A stretch of 64,000 bases of DNA from Gordonia prachuapensis (GCF_036350515.1 NZ_JAZDUE010000009.1:165820-229819), one strand, 5' to 3'. Counted from the stretch's first letter, positions 42,879-52,257 are shown. The notes: generated by a model from the letters alone, not told the origin. Numbers and translations are program-made.

Positions 42879-43754
42879 TCATCCCTGCGGCACGGCCGGC
42901 GACGACGCCACCACCACCGCACCCACCACCGCCGCGATGAATGCGATCACCGCGACCGGCTCCCAGCCGGCGCGGGTCGCGTCACCGAGCAGCGCCAGCC
43001 CGACGGCTCCCGGCACCACCGTCTCCCCGACGACGAGTGCCGCCGCGGCACCGTTGACCGACCCGGTCTGCAGCGCGACCGTGAACAGGTAGAACCCGCA
43101 GATCCCGCAGCCGACCACGGCGTAGGCGGCAGGGTCGGTGAGCATCTCGGTCAGCGAGAACGGATCGAGTCCGTGCACGATGCGCACCGCCACCGCCATC
43201 ACCCCGAACAGTGCACCCGCGAACAGGCCGGCGATGGCCGCGGTTCGGGGGCCGCCCGCGAAGTGCAGCAACGCGAGCCCACCGGCGAACAGCGCCGCAC
43301 CCACCAGCAGCACCGACCAGTGCAGCCAGGTGGCGTCGTGACCGTGTCCTTCGTCGGCGGCCGCGATCCCGAGCACGATCAGCGCGACCACCACGACACC
43401 GATCGCGACACGGTCCTGGGTGCGTAGTCGCACATGCAGGAAGATCGCGGCCAGTACGGCCGTGACGACGAGGTTCGCACTGACGATCGGCTGTGCGAGG
43501 AACAGCGGCAGGTCGCGGGCGGCGACCAGGTTACCGACGAAGCCGATGGCGTCGAGGCCGATCCCGGCGAGGAACGAGATCGTCAGCATCGCGGTCACCG
43601 TCGACCGCAGGGTCGGGGTGCGGGTCGCCGTCACCGTCCCCACACCGCCGGTCGGCGGCGGCTCGGTGATGCTCTGCGCTCCGTGGGCCTGTAGGACGGA
43701 TGCGGTGCCGTAGGCCAACGCGGCGACGACCGCGGCGACGATCCCGATGATCAC
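42879..43754 (-). CDS. Multi-spanning DMT/EamA-like transporter, copy 1
   Basis: A 291-residue membrane protein with nine or ten predicted spans, of the drug/metabolite transporter type common in Mycobacteriales. It shares a block near the C-terminus (YLFTVALQTGSVNGAAAALV, then PGAVG, LGD, TRAGW) with the protein at 49506, and the two are clear paralogues. Substrate unknown. The start is GTG 43754, 6 bases downstream of a GATACT box, a possible leaderless promoter. The two copies bracket the polysaccharide gene cluster. Confidence 0.82.
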   Translation of the reverse strand: MIIGIVAAVVAALAYGTASVLQAHGAQSITEPPPTGGVGTVTATRTPTLRSTVTAMLTISFLAGIGLDAIGFVGNLVAARDLPLFLAQPIVSANLVVTAVLAAIFLHVRLRTQDRVAIGVVVVALIVLGIAAADEGHGHDATWLHWSVLLVGAALFAGGLALLHFAGGPRTAAIAGLFAGALFGVMAVAVRIVHGLDPFSLTEMLTDPAAYAVVGCGICGFYLFTVALQTGSVNGAAAALVVGETVVPGAVGLALLGDATRAGWEPVAVIAFIAAVVGAVVVASSPAVPQG

Positions 43755-43897
43755 CGCATCAGTATCGGCCCGGCGGGGCTCATCCGCGCCCTTTCGGGGC
43801 GATACCGGACGTCCTACGGTTGAGAGGGCGGGAGTCGGGTTACTCCCTGCAGGGGTGGGGACGCGAAAACTCCGGGGGCTCGAGAAGGAGATACCTC

Positions 43898-44410
43898 ATG
43901 AGGAGATCAGCTCGCCTCGCCGCATCCGTCGTCGCGGCGTCCGGTCTGGCCGTTGCTTCCGCCACGATGGCCGCAGGCACCGCACCAGCCGTCGAACCGG
44001 CGACCCTGTCGATCGAGGGCGACCTGCAGCTCACCCCCACCATCCACCTGCTGCGCATCGAGGCGCAGGGCGACCGGGCCGAATCCGGCGAGACCACCGG
44101 CGACTACAAGGCGACCGTCCTCAACGGCGCCGATCCGACTCCGATCGAGGTCACCGGGCCCGTCACGTGCATCTACGTGCAGGGCAACACCGCCTCGCTC
44201 GTGTATCCCATCAGTGACGTCGCGCCGTTCGGCCTGCCCGAACAGTTCGTGGACGTCGCGGCTGTGCAGATCACCGTCCGTGAGGGCACCAACGGCGGGA
44301 GCGACATGGTCGGTGTGGGCATGCCGATGCTCACCGCGGACGTCAAGGGTTGCCAACCCGGCGACACCCCGTTCGCCTTCGACGGTGAGATCGAGACGTC
44401 GGGCGGGTGA
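43898..44410 (+). CDS. Secreted hypothetical protein
   Basis: A 170-residue exported protein with a clear signal peptide (ARLAASVVAASGLAVASATM, cleavage near AAG-TAPA). The mature part is a beta-rich acidic domain with a pair of cysteines (PVTCIYVQGNTA and DVKGCQPGD) that may form a disulfide. I do not recognise a family. ATG 43898 has GAAGGAG 7 bases upstream, one of the best ribosome-binding sites in the window, suggesting strong expression. It is convergent with the GT2 operon. Confidence 0.7.
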   Translation: MRRSARLAASVVAASGLAVASATMAAGTAPAVEPATLSIEGDLQLTPTIHLLRIEAQGDRAESGETTGDYKATVLNGADPTPIEVTGPVTCIYVQGNTASLVYPISDVAPFGLPEQFVDVAAVQITVREGTNGGSDMVGVGMPMLTADVKGCQPGDTPFAFDGEIETSGG

Positions 44411-44419
44411 GCCCTGCGG

Positions 44420-46249
44420 TCATCGCGTAGCGCGGCGCGGCAACCTCGGCATCTTCGGATGCATGGGCGGATAGATCAGCGTCAGCGCGGAGCCCAGCGT
44501 GAAATAGCTGCGTAGCACGCGAAACCCCAGGTAGTGGAGGACATAGCGGACCGACCTGGCGCGATAGATGAGACACACGATCACCGTGAGGATCAGTGAC
44601 ATCCCGAGGAGGGTGGCGACGACGGGCTGCCATCGCATCGTGGTGAATGTGGTTCCGAAGATCGTGTAGGCGATCAACGCGTAGATCAGCAGTGGCGCCA
44701 GCATGGCGCGACGAGCAGCGTTCACGAGGTTGAACGGGAGCACGAACGTCCCGATCATTGTCCGGCCGTCGAACACGAGACCGCGGTTGCGTGCGGTCAG
44801 GTGATAGATGCTGCGGAACCATCGGGTGCGTTGCTCCCGTAGGTGGGCATAGGACACGGGGGTTTCGCTGTAATAGACGGCAGTCGGATCGGCGACGCTG
44901 CGGTACCCGGCAGCGGCCAGGCGCATGCAGATGTCGGTGTCCTCGCCGTTCATGCCCTGCACCATGCCGCCCACCGAGATCAGCTGGCTGCGTCGATAGA
45001 CCGCGAACATCCCGGGGATGCCCATCACACCGTCGTAGCCGTCGAGAGACACCTGGAAGAAGCCGTGTCGCATGTACACCTCGATGAGGCGACACTTGTC
45101 GATCCAGGTCTTCTCCTCCAGCGGCATCGGCAACCCGCCCACGCAGCCGACCTTCGGGTCGGCGAAGTGCCGCATGGCCGTCTCCAGACAGCCCGGGCCG
45201 ATCACCGTGTCGGCGTCGATGCGCACGATGAACTCCTCGGTGATGTGATCCACCCCCATGTTCAACGCGATGGCCTTGCCCGGGGTGGGACAGTCGAGGA
45301 CGACTCCGGTGATGAACCGGCAGTCGCGGATCGTCTCTTGGGCCACCTGCGCGGTGGCATCCGAGGACGCGTTGTTGACGACGTAGAGCCGGACGTCGCC
45401 GGGGTAGGTCTCGGCTCCCCGGTCCACCGATTCGATGGTCGCCCCGATACTGTGCGCCTCGTTGTGCGCGGGAACGAGAATCGCGATCGGAGGTGCGAAA
45501 TCCCGGTCGCGCGACCGCCGCAGCATCCGGATGCCGAGGATCGCGGTGGACACGGCGAGGATCTGCTGCATGAGGAACACGCCGGCACCGATGCCGCCGA
45601 GGATGGCGAACTCCTTCAGGACACCGACCACGTTGTAGAGGACGTGCATCGCCACCGCGGCCCCGCCCATCGCCACCGCCAGGCATCCCGCCCACTGCAG
45701 AAAGGCCTTGCGCGGCAGGGGAGGTGGTTTCGCAAGCGGACCCTCCTCGGGCAGTTGCGCCTGCCGCATGACGGTGTGCGGGAAGATGGCAAGAGCTGTG
45801 AGCCCGGAGATCATCTGCCCGGCGAACACGGAGATCGACACGATCCCGACGCTGTGGAGCGCCCAGCCGATGATGTCGAGTGCCACGCAGAAGACGGCGA
45901 ATTTCCCGAGCAGCGAGCCGGCGAGGTAGAGCCGTCGCCAGATGTTGGAGTACGCCAGCATGGCATAGGTCAGGAAGAACAGGGCGACGAACAGACGCAG
46001 CGGGAACACCACACTGCCCCGGTCATGTCCGAGAAAGACCAGATCGCGGGGCGTGCCCTCGAATCCGCCATGAACCATGAAGGTTCGCACGCAGAAGGCG
46101 ATGATCGTCAGTCCGATGAACGTGACGAGGAACCCGTTCACCGCCGATGCCGGACGGTCGATCGCGTACCCCTTGGGTGCGCTGTCGACAGAACGGAAGT
46201 GATCGGCGATCGCCTCGGTGGCGTGTTCGGGATGCGGCGCGATGGTCAT
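44420..46249 (-). CDS. Membrane processive GT2 glycosyltransferase (cellulose/hyaluronan synthase-like)
   Basis: A 609-residue membrane glycosyltransferase. About five N-terminal spans precede the GT-A domain: ILVPAHNEAHSIGATIESV, VRIDADTVIGPG (DxD, about residue 338), NGEDTDICMRLAAAG (about 437) and the processivity motif REQRTRW (about 472). Further spans follow. D, DxD, ED and QxxRW together mark polymer synthases that extrude a beta-linked chain. ATG 46249 overlaps the stop of the BcsB-like gene (ATGA). With the SQD1-like enzyme upstream it forms a three-gene operon. The polymer is unknown. Confidence 0.87.
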   Translation of the reverse strand: MTIAPHPEHATEAIADHFRSVDSAPKGYAIDRPASAVNGFLVTFIGLTIIAFCVRTFMVHGGFEGTPRDLVFLGHDRGSVVFPLRLFVALFFLTYAMLAYSNIWRRLYLAGSLLGKFAVFCVALDIIGWALHSVGIVSISVFAGQMISGLTALAIFPHTVMRQAQLPEEGPLAKPPPLPRKAFLQWAGCLAVAMGGAAVAMHVLYNVVGVLKEFAILGGIGAGVFLMQQILAVSTAILGIRMLRRSRDRDFAPPIAILVPAHNEAHSIGATIESVDRGAETYPGDVRLYVVNNASSDATAQVAQETIRDCRFITGVVLDCPTPGKAIALNMGVDHITEEFIVRIDADTVIGPGCLETAMRHFADPKVGCVGGLPMPLEEKTWIDKCRLIEVYMRHGFFQVSLDGYDGVMGIPGMFAVYRRSQLISVGGMVQGMNGEDTDICMRLAAAGYRSVADPTAVYYSETPVSYAHLREQRTRWFRSIYHLTARNRGLVFDGRTMIGTFVLPFNLVNAARRAMLAPLLIYALIAYTIFGTTFTTMRWQPVVATLLGMSLILTVIVCLIYRARSVRYVLHYLGFRVLRSYFTLGSALTLIYPPMHPKMPRLPRRATR

Positions 46250-48246
46250 CCGGGACTGCCCGCACTCGCCTGATCACTGGGCACGGTGCTGCCGTCGGGA
46301 TTGACCGCGAAACTGCCCTGGGCGGTCACCACCTCGGCCGTTTCCCGTCCGAACGCGGGTAGCGCCATGCCGCCGGGGGCGCCCGCGTACTGGATGGACA
46401 ACCCTCGCGCATCGCCCGGCCCGGTGGCGGTCTGGATGACCATGCCGGTCTCGAACGAGGTGATGTCGAGAGCGGGTGTGGCCGGGCCCGCCTCGATCCG
46501 CCCGTCCACGATGCGCACCATCGTGTTCACCCCCGGACTCTCCCCGACGACGATGTACGGTTGCCCCGGCGCAGGCGCTGCGCCCCACCGGAACTCCGGG
46601 TTGTAATGCGACGGAACGAAGGTGGCGAGTACGGGGACGATGGCGTCGAGTTGGGTGATGGCGTCGGCATCCACCGAATCCGGGACGTGCACGGCGAATC
46701 CCGGTGCCAGGACACGGGGTAACGCGGTGAACCCGGCGCCCGGGTCGTTGCCCATCTGCACGGCCGACGAGGGCAGGAGTTGCATCGGGTACGGCGTCAC
46801 CCGGACGTCGCATCCGCCCAGATCCCGGTCGCGCAGCACCGAGATGGTCAGGTCGTTGTTCAGCAGTTGCGCGGCTGCCGGGAGCGGGACGACGGCCTCA
46901 CCCGTCGACTGCGTGAGCCGACGGCTCTGCAGCAGTTGGCCGTTGAGTTCGGTGTTCATCACCCAGGTGAGGTCGTCGGGTGTCGCCGGAAGCTGAAGGG
47001 CGACCCGGATGGCCTGCGGCAGCCGACCGCCCGGAAGGTCGGTCAGTGAGTAACGCATCCGCCAGTTCTGGGTGTCCATGACGTCGGTGACCGACGTGTC
47101 GGCACCGAGCGCCGCCACTCCGACCTCGTTGCCCGACGGTGCCGCCGCCGGCACGGATCGCGGATCGGTGGCGGCGGAATCCGCGGTGGCGACCGGGTTC
47201 TCGGTGAGGAACGATGCCAGCACGCTGCCGTCCGGCTCCGTAGCGGCCAGCACCGGTGTGTCGTCGACGGTACCGACCGCCAGAGCGCCCTCGGCCTGAT
47301 CGGGCGCCGTCCACCCGAGGTCGGTGAGCCCGGCCGGCGGTCCGGCCAGCAGCACGTCGTCGGCGTCGGATTCCGGCATCGCGGCGGAGAAGGTCACGTC
47401 GTGCCCGGCCTGGGTCAGCGCGATCCCCATCTGCGCGGCCGCGGTCCGCCACTCGTCGGACTGGTCGGGCACGACGACGGTGACGTCGCGGTCCCAGGAC
47501 ACGACCGCGTCTCGGACCGTGTGTACGGGCTCCGACAGAGCCGCCTCGGCCACGGAATCGGCGGCGATGTGCACCTGCATGCCCGTACTGCGGTCGGCGG
47601 TGCACTGCTGGTCGGTGAGGTCGCCGTCGACGCGCATCTGCACGCGGACCTGTCCATCGGCCGCGATCTGGTCGGGTACATCGATGTACTCGTCGAGGTC
47701 GTTGTCGCCGCGGGGCAGTTCTTCTTTGAACACCTGCTGGCCGTCCATCCGGACCGTCAGGAACACGATGCTGTCCTCGGCGACCTTGGTATCACCCTGC
47801 AGGTGCACCCGGGTCTCTTCGCGCGGCGAATCGGCCGGGAAGGTGACGAGAAAGCTCGACGAGGGCGAGTCGTCCGTGAGCCACACGCCGTCCTCGCGCC
47901 CGGCGCCGGCCAGCGACTTCACGAAGTGGCGTTCCGACGGGACGTGCAGGCTGTGGTCGCCGACATCGCGGGTGAACCACCCCGGACGTGCGAACACGAA
48001 GACGAGCAGGACAACCAGGGCGATGCCGAACACCACCAGCGCAGCGCGTGGAATCCGGCGTCCGCGTTCGCCGGTGAAGTACTCGTCCTCGGGTGGGTCC
48101 GGTTCCCTCGGCTGGGCGGACGATTCATCACCGGGGTTCGCCGCGGACGGATCCTCGGGGTGCGGGTTGTCGGATTGTGGGTTGTCGGATTGTGGGTTGT
48201 CAGCTGATGATCGATCCTCGTCCGGGGATTTCTCGTCGTCGCTCAC
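46246..48246 (-). CDS. BcsB-like membrane-anchored periplasmic protein
   Basis: A 666-residue protein. A charged cytoplasmic N-terminus with a DNPQS repeat (about residues 17-30) is followed by one span (ALVVFGIALVVLLVFVFARP, about 69-88) and a long beta-rich outer region. Overall plan and place next to a processive GT2 resemble BcsB, which guides cellulose through the periplasm; detectable sequence motifs are weak, so the label rests partly on context. A C-terminal membrane helix, usual in BcsB, is not evident. The start is GTG 48246, with GAGGAG 7 bases upstream, 3 bases after the SQD1-like gene. Confidence 0.65.
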   Translation of the reverse strand: MSDDEKSPDEDRSSADNPQSDNPQSDNPHPEDPSAANPGDESSAQPREPDPPEDEYFTGERGRRIPRAALVVFGIALVVLLVFVFARPGWFTRDVGDHSLHVPSERHFVKSLAGAGREDGVWLTDDSPSSSFLVTFPADSPREETRVHLQGDTKVAEDSIVFLTVRMDGQQVFKEELPRGDNDLDEYIDVPDQIAADGQVRVQMRVDGDLTDQQCTADRSTGMQVHIAADSVAEAALSEPVHTVRDAVVSWDRDVTVVVPDQSDEWRTAAAQMGIALTQAGHDVTFSAAMPESDADDVLLAGPPAGLTDLGWTAPDQAEGALAVGTVDDTPVLAATEPDGSVLASFLTENPVATADSAATDPRSVPAAAPSGNEVGVAALGADTSVTDVMDTQNWRMRYSLTDLPGGRLPQAIRVALQLPATPDDLTWVMNTELNGQLLQSRRLTQSTGEAVVPLPAAAQLLNNDLTISVLRDRDLGGCDVRVTPYPMQLLPSSAVQMGNDPGAGFTALPRVLAPGFAVHVPDSVDADAITQLDAIVPVLATFVPSHYNPEFRWGAAPAPGQPYIVVGESPGVNTMVRIVDGRIEAGPATPALDITSFETGMVIQTATGPGDARGLSIQYAGAPGGMALPAFGRETAEVVTAQGSFAVNPDGSTVPSDQASAGSPG
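48164..48208. repeat. 15-bp tandem repeat inside BcsB-like gene
   Basis: Two exact copies of GGGTTGTCGGATTGT plus a diverged third, coding (on the minus strand) DNPQS repeats in the cytoplasmic tail. Length variation by slippage would keep the frame. Confidence 0.8.
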
Positions 48247-48249
48247 CCG

Positions 48250-49437
48250 TCACTCCTCGGCTGCCGATTGGCGATCTCTGTTCCAGTACGAGCGGCACGG
48301 GATGCGGCTCATGTCGATGCGATGTGCGTAGTGCTTTCCCAGATCGATCTCCGCGGTGAGTCGATCCGAATCGAGCCGGACAGGGTCGAGGCCGAGACCG
48401 AGAAGTCGGTCGTTGCGGACGGTGAGTGCGTTCTCGTCGGCTTCCGCGCGGGGGTTGACCTGGTGGTCGATCTGGGCACCCACCTTGTCGGCGACGAGTT
48501 CCGCGAGATCGGCGACCTTGTGCGTCTCGGTCATCTGGTTCATCACCCGCACCCGGTTGCCGACCTCGTCACCGGATTCGACGGCCAGTCGGATGCACTC
48601 GATCGAGTCGTTGATGTTGATGAATGCCCTTGTCTGACCGCCGCTTCCGTGCACGGTCAGTGGATAGCCGATGGCTGCCTGGACCAGGAACCGGTTGAGG
48701 ACGGTGCCGTAGTCGCCGTCGTAGTCGAAGCGGTTGATCAGCCGCACGTCCTGTTCGGTCTCCGCCGTCTGTGTTCCCCAGACGATGCCCTGGTGCAGAT
48801 CGGTGATGCGCACGCCGTCGTTCTGTGCATAGAACTGGAACATCAACTGATCCATGGACTTGGTCAGGTGATACACACTGCCCGGCCTTGTGGGATAGAG
48901 GATCTCGCGGTCCCGCATCACCCCGTTGTTGTCAGGGTAGCTGACCGTCAGATACCCCTCGGGCAGGTCGAGCGGGACCGACTCGTAGCCGTAGACACCC
49001 ATCGTGCCGAGGTGGACGAGATGCACATCGCGTCCGCTCTGCACGATCGCGGCCAACAGGTTGTGCGTGGCGTTGATGTTGTTGTCGGCGGTGTAGCGCT
49101 TGTGCGCCGGGGATTTCATCGAGTACGGCGCCGAGCGTTGTTCGGCGAAATGCACGACGACTTCGGGTCGCACGTCATCCAGCATGGACAGCAGGCCGTC
49201 GTAGTCGTGGGCGAGGTCCAGGTCGACGACGTCGATGATGCGGCCGCTCACCTCTTTCCACACCGCCACCCGCACGTCCAGGGGTTCGATCGGTGTCAGG
49301 GATTGCACACCCAACTCGTCGTCGGCGCGGCGGCGCACCAGATTGTCGACGATGGTCACCTCGTGCCCGGACGCCGACAGGTGAAGCGAGCTCGGCCACC
49401 CGCAGAAACCGTCGCCCCCCAGGACTGCGATTTTCAT
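48250..49437 (-). CDS. SQD1-like nucleotide-sugar enzyme (UDP-sulfoquinovose synthase-like)
   Basis: A 395-residue extended SDR enzyme. NAD motif MKIAVLGGDGFCGWPSSLHL, then HFAEQRSAPYSMKSP, HLGTMGVYGYE (catalytic Thr), SVYHLTKSMDQ (YxxxK), DLHQGIVWGTQTAETE and NRFDYDGDYGTVLNRFLVQA, a run of blocks highly typical of SQD1. SQD1 makes UDP-sulfoquinovose from UDP-glucose and sulfite for sulfolipid or glycan synthesis. It starts at ATG 49437 and is followed at 3 bases by the BcsB-like gene. No sulfolipid transferase (SQD2/SqdX) is adjacent, so the product may feed a polysaccharide or another glycolipid. Confidence 0.85.
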   Translation of the reverse strand: MKIAVLGGDGFCGWPSSLHLSASGHEVTIVDNLVRRRADDELGVQSLTPIEPLDVRVAVWKEVSGRIIDVVDLDLAHDYDGLLSMLDDVRPEVVVHFAEQRSAPYSMKSPAHKRYTADNNINATHNLLAAIVQSGRDVHLVHLGTMGVYGYESVPLDLPEGYLTVSYPDNNGVMRDREILYPTRPGSVYHLTKSMDQLMFQFYAQNDGVRITDLHQGIVWGTQTAETEQDVRLINRFDYDGDYGTVLNRFLVQAAIGYPLTVHGSGGQTRAFININDSIECIRLAVESGDEVGNRVRVMNQMTETHKVADLAELVADKVGAQIDHQVNPRAEADENALTVRNDRLLGLGLDPVRLDSDRLTAEIDLGKHYAHRIDMSRIPCRSYWNRDRQSAAEE

Positions 49438-49505
49438 GCACCCCAGATTCGCACATACCGACAGTTCATGTTGGCAACCGGTGAAGTTCGGACACATCGA
49501 CCGAT

Positions 49506-50447
49506 TCAGCCGACGTGCCGTCCGACCTCCCGCGGCGGATGTCCATAACCCGCAGGCATGTTCGTCGCGTCCGCGGTTTCGACCGCGGTGACCGCACGCG
49601 AGGACGACAGCACCACACCACCGGCGACGGCGGCGACGAACGCGACAATCGCCGCCGGTCCCCACCCGGCCCGGGTCACGTCGCCGAGGAAGATGATGCC
49701 CACCGCACCGGGTAGCACGGTCTGCCCCACGACAAGCGCTGCGGCGGCACCGTTCACCGACCCGGTCTGCAAGGCGACGGTGAACAGGTAGAAACCGGTG
49801 ATGCCGCTGAACAGCAGTGCGTACAAAGCGGGATCGGTGAACATCGCGGCCAGGTCGAACTCGTCGAGGCCGTCGACGATCCGCGACGCGATCGCCATGA
49901 CACCGAACACGGCGCCCGCCATCAGACCTGTGGCGGCAGCGATGTGCTTGTGCAGCATGCGCATACACAGTAGGCCGAGGCCGAACAGCACGGGGCCGGC
50001 CACCAGCACCGCCCAATGCATCCATCGTTCGTTCACGGTGCCCTCGCTGCCCGCGGACACGGCCAACAACACCAGTGAGGCCACCACGACGGTGCCCGCG
50101 ATCCAGTCGCGCATCGTGAGCCGAATGTGCAGCACCATCATCGCGAGCAGGGCGGTGGCGACCAGGCGGGCCGAGATGATGGTCTGTGACAAGAACAACG
50201 GGATCAGGCGCGCGGACAGGATCGTCGCGACGAAGCCGATGATGTCGAACACGAACCCCACCAGGAACGGCACCGTCAGCATGGTCGCGACGGTCGAGCG
50301 CACCGACGGATGCGCGCGGGCGGACTTTCGGCGTTCCTCCCGCACCGCCGCACGTTGCGCGACCTGATCGGCGCCCAACGCCTGGAGCACCGCCGCGGCG
50401 GCGAAGGCGAAGGAGCCGATCACCGCGATGATGATCCCGGCGGTCAT
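49506..50447 (-). CDS. Multi-spanning DMT/EamA-like transporter, copy 2
   Basis: A 313-residue paralogue of the protein at 42879, with about nine spans and the shared YLFTVALQTGSVNGAAAALV, PGAVG, LGD and TRAGW blocks. It carries a charged loop after span 1 (QRAAVREERRKSARAHP) and a 25-residue cytoplasmic tail not seen in copy 1. ATG 50447; no strong ribosome-binding site. It lies upstream of the SQD1-like operon on the same strand (68-base gap), so co-transcription is possible. Substrate unknown. Confidence 0.82.
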   Translation of the reverse strand: MTAGIIIAVIGSFAFAAAAVLQALGADQVAQRAAVREERRKSARAHPSVRSTVATMLTVPFLVGFVFDIIGFVATILSARLIPLFLSQTIISARLVATALLAMMVLHIRLTMRDWIAGTVVVASLVLLAVSAGSEGTVNERWMHWAVLVAGPVLFGLGLLCMRMLHKHIAAATGLMAGAVFGVMAIASRIVDGLDEFDLAAMFTDPALYALLFSGITGFYLFTVALQTGSVNGAAAALVVGQTVLPGAVGIIFLGDVTRAGWGPAAIVAFVAAVAGGVVLSSSRAVTAVETADATNMPAGYGHPPREVGRHVG

Positions 50448-50491
50448 CGGCTCGGACTCATCATCAGCTCGGACTCATCGCATCCGCCGGT

Positions 50492-51748
50492 TCAGCGTGG
50501 CTCGAGAACGTCGGTGCCGACGAACTTGGCGAGCTCGGGCGGCAACGTCACCGAGCCGTCCGGCTGCTGGTGGTTCTCCAGGATCGCGACGATCCATCGC
50601 GTCGTGGCCAGAGTGCCGTTGAGGGTCGCGGCGATCTGCGGTTTGCCGTTCTCGTCGCGGTACCGGATGGCCAGTCGCCGCGCCTGGAAGGTGGTGCAGT
50701 TCGAGGTCGAGGTGAGTTCCCGATAGGTGCCCTGCGTCGGGACCCACGCCTCGCAGTCGTACTTGCGTGCCGCCGAGGAACCGAGGTCGCCGCCGGCGAC
50801 GTCGATCACCCGGTACGGCACGTCGATCGCGGCGAGCATCTCGCGCTCCCACCCGAGCAGCTTCTGGTGCTCGGCGGCGGCGTCCTCGGGCTTGCAGTAG
50901 ATGAAGCCCTCGACCTTGTCGAACTGGTGCACCCGGATGATGCCGCGGGTGTCCTTGCCGTAACTGCCGGCCTCCCGACGGAAGCAGCTCGACCAGGCGG
51001 CATAGCGCTTCGGTCCGTCGGCGAGGTCGATGATCTCGTCGGCGTGGTAGCCGGCCAGCGGCACCTCGGAGGTGCCGACGAGGTAGAGGTCGTCGTCTTC
51101 GAGGTGATAGATCTCGTCGGCGTGCGCGCCGAGGAACCCGGTGCCGCCCATGATCTCCGGTCGCACCAGCACCGGCGGGACCATCAGGGTGAATCCGTTG
51201 GCGACGGCCTTCTGCGCAGCCATGTTGAGCAGACCGAGCTGCAGCAGCGCGCCCTGCCCGGTGAGGAAGTAGAACCGCGACCCGGAGACCTTGGCGCCGC
51301 GTTCCATGTCGATGAGACCGAGCGACTCCCCGAGTTCGAGGTGATCCTTCGGCTCATCGATGGTGCGGGGTTCGCCGACATGCTCGAGCACCACGTAGTC
51401 GGCCTCGCCACCGGCCGGCGCACCCTCCTCGACGAGGTTGGAGATGGCCCGGTGTGCGGTCGCGGCCGCCTCGTCGGCCTCGTGCTGTCGGGCGACGGCC
51501 GCCTTGACCTGTTCGGCGAGTTCCTTGCCCTTGGCCAGCAGCGCGGTTTTCTCCTCGCCCTGCGCCTTGCCGACCTGCTTGCCGAGAGCCTTCTGCTCCG
51601 ACCGCAGCCCGTCGGCCTCGACGATGGCGGCCCGACGCGCGGCGTCGGCGTCCAGCAGCGCGTCGACCAGGCCGGGATCCTCGCCCCGGGTCCGCTGAGA
51701 GGTGCGCACGAGGTCGGGGTTCTCACGAAGAATCTTCAGGTCGATCAC
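50492..51748 (-). CDS. serS: Seryl-tRNA synthetase
   Basis: A 418-residue class II aminoacyl-tRNA synthetase that charges tRNA-Ser. The N-terminal coiled-coil arm (about residues 25-105) precedes the catalytic domain with motif 2 KRYAAWSSCFRREAGSYGKDTRG (read in two parts, about 250), DKVEGFIYCKPED, the C-terminal TSTSNCTTFQARRLAIRY and motif 3 NGTLATTRWIVAILENHQ. The start is GTG 51748, with no Shine-Dalgarno but with TAGGGT 7 bases upstream, so the mRNA is probably leaderless. It matches the position of M. tuberculosis serS. Confidence 0.97.
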   Translation of the reverse strand: MIDLKILRENPDLVRTSQRTRGEDPGLVDALLDADAARRAAIVEADGLRSEQKALGKQVGKAQGEEKTALLAKGKELAEQVKAAVARQHEADEAAATAHRAISNLVEEGAPAGGEADYVVLEHVGEPRTIDEPKDHLELGESLGLIDMERGAKVSGSRFYFLTGQGALLQLGLLNMAAQKAVANGFTLMVPPVLVRPEIMGGTGFLGAHADEIYHLEDDDLYLVGTSEVPLAGYHADEIIDLADGPKRYAAWSSCFRREAGSYGKDTRGIIRVHQFDKVEGFIYCKPEDAAAEHQKLLGWEREMLAAIDVPYRVIDVAGGDLGSSAARKYDCEAWVPTQGTYRELTSTSNCTTFQARRLAIRYRDENGKPQIAATLNGTLATTRWIVAILENHQQPDGSVTLPPELAKFVGTDVLEPR

Positions 51749-51755
51749 GTGTGAA

Positions 51756-51761
51756 ACCCTA
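51756..51761 (-). promoter_or_regulatory. -10 box, leaderless serS
   Basis: TAGGGT on the minus strand, 7 bases before the GTG start of serS, with no ribosome-binding site between. Confidence 0.5.
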
Positions 51762-52193
51762 CTGGAGGCCCGAGCGCCACAGCTGCGCGTAGTCTTCGCG
51801 GCCGAACATCCGGGCGGCGTCGTCCGCGGTGGGCGTCCCGGCGTGTGGGTCGGCGCCCGCACGCACCAGTGCCTCGACGACGTCGTCGTGGCCCTTGAAC
51901 ACCGCCCCGGCCAGCGGGGTCTGGCCTTTGTCGTTGGCGGCGTCGACGTCGGCGCCACGCTCGACCAGCGCGGCGACGGTCGCGGCGGAGCCGTGATACG
52001 CGGCGAGCATCAGCAGGGAGTCGCCTGACTGGTTGCGCAGCCCGACGGGCACCCCGGCGTCGAGGTAGGCGGCCAGGGTCGGCGTGTCACCGGCCCGGGC
52101 CATGTCGAACAGGCGGCCGGCCAGATCGGCGACCTCGTCGGGGATCGGGCCGTCGGTGTCGGGCTGGTCGGGGATGGGGTGCTCAGAACTCAT
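51759..52193 (-). CDS. Ankyrin-repeat protein
   Basis: A 144-residue cytoplasmic protein made of about three ankyrin repeats: NQSGDSLLMLAAYHGSAATV, DKGQTPLAGAVFKGHDDVVE and flanking half repeats. Such proteins mediate protein-protein contacts; the partner is not known. ATG 52193 has TACACT 8 bases upstream and no ribosome-binding site. It ends 10 bases before serS begins and may read into it. Confidence 0.88.
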   Translation of the reverse strand: MSSEHPIPDQPDTDGPIPDEVADLAGRLFDMARAGDTPTLAAYLDAGVPVGLRNQSGDSLLMLAAYHGSAATVAALVERGADVDAANDKGQTPLAGAVFKGHDDVVEALVRAGADPHAGTPTADDAARMFGREDYAQLWRSGLQ

Positions 52194-52201
52194 CGGACGC
52201 G

Positions 52202-52207
52202 AGTGTA
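52202..52207 (-). promoter_or_regulatory. -10 box, leaderless ankyrin gene
   Basis: TACACT on the minus strand, 8 bases before ATG 52193. Confidence 0.45.
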
Positions 52208-52257
52208 GGCCGAGAGACGGTACTGCCGGTCCGTGACAGCAGGCATGATGGATCCCG

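Noticed and set aside
49437..49460. Leaderless start for the SQD1-like gene
   Set aside because: A GAATCT lies 7 bases before ATG, but a GGGG run intervenes and neither signal is convincing.
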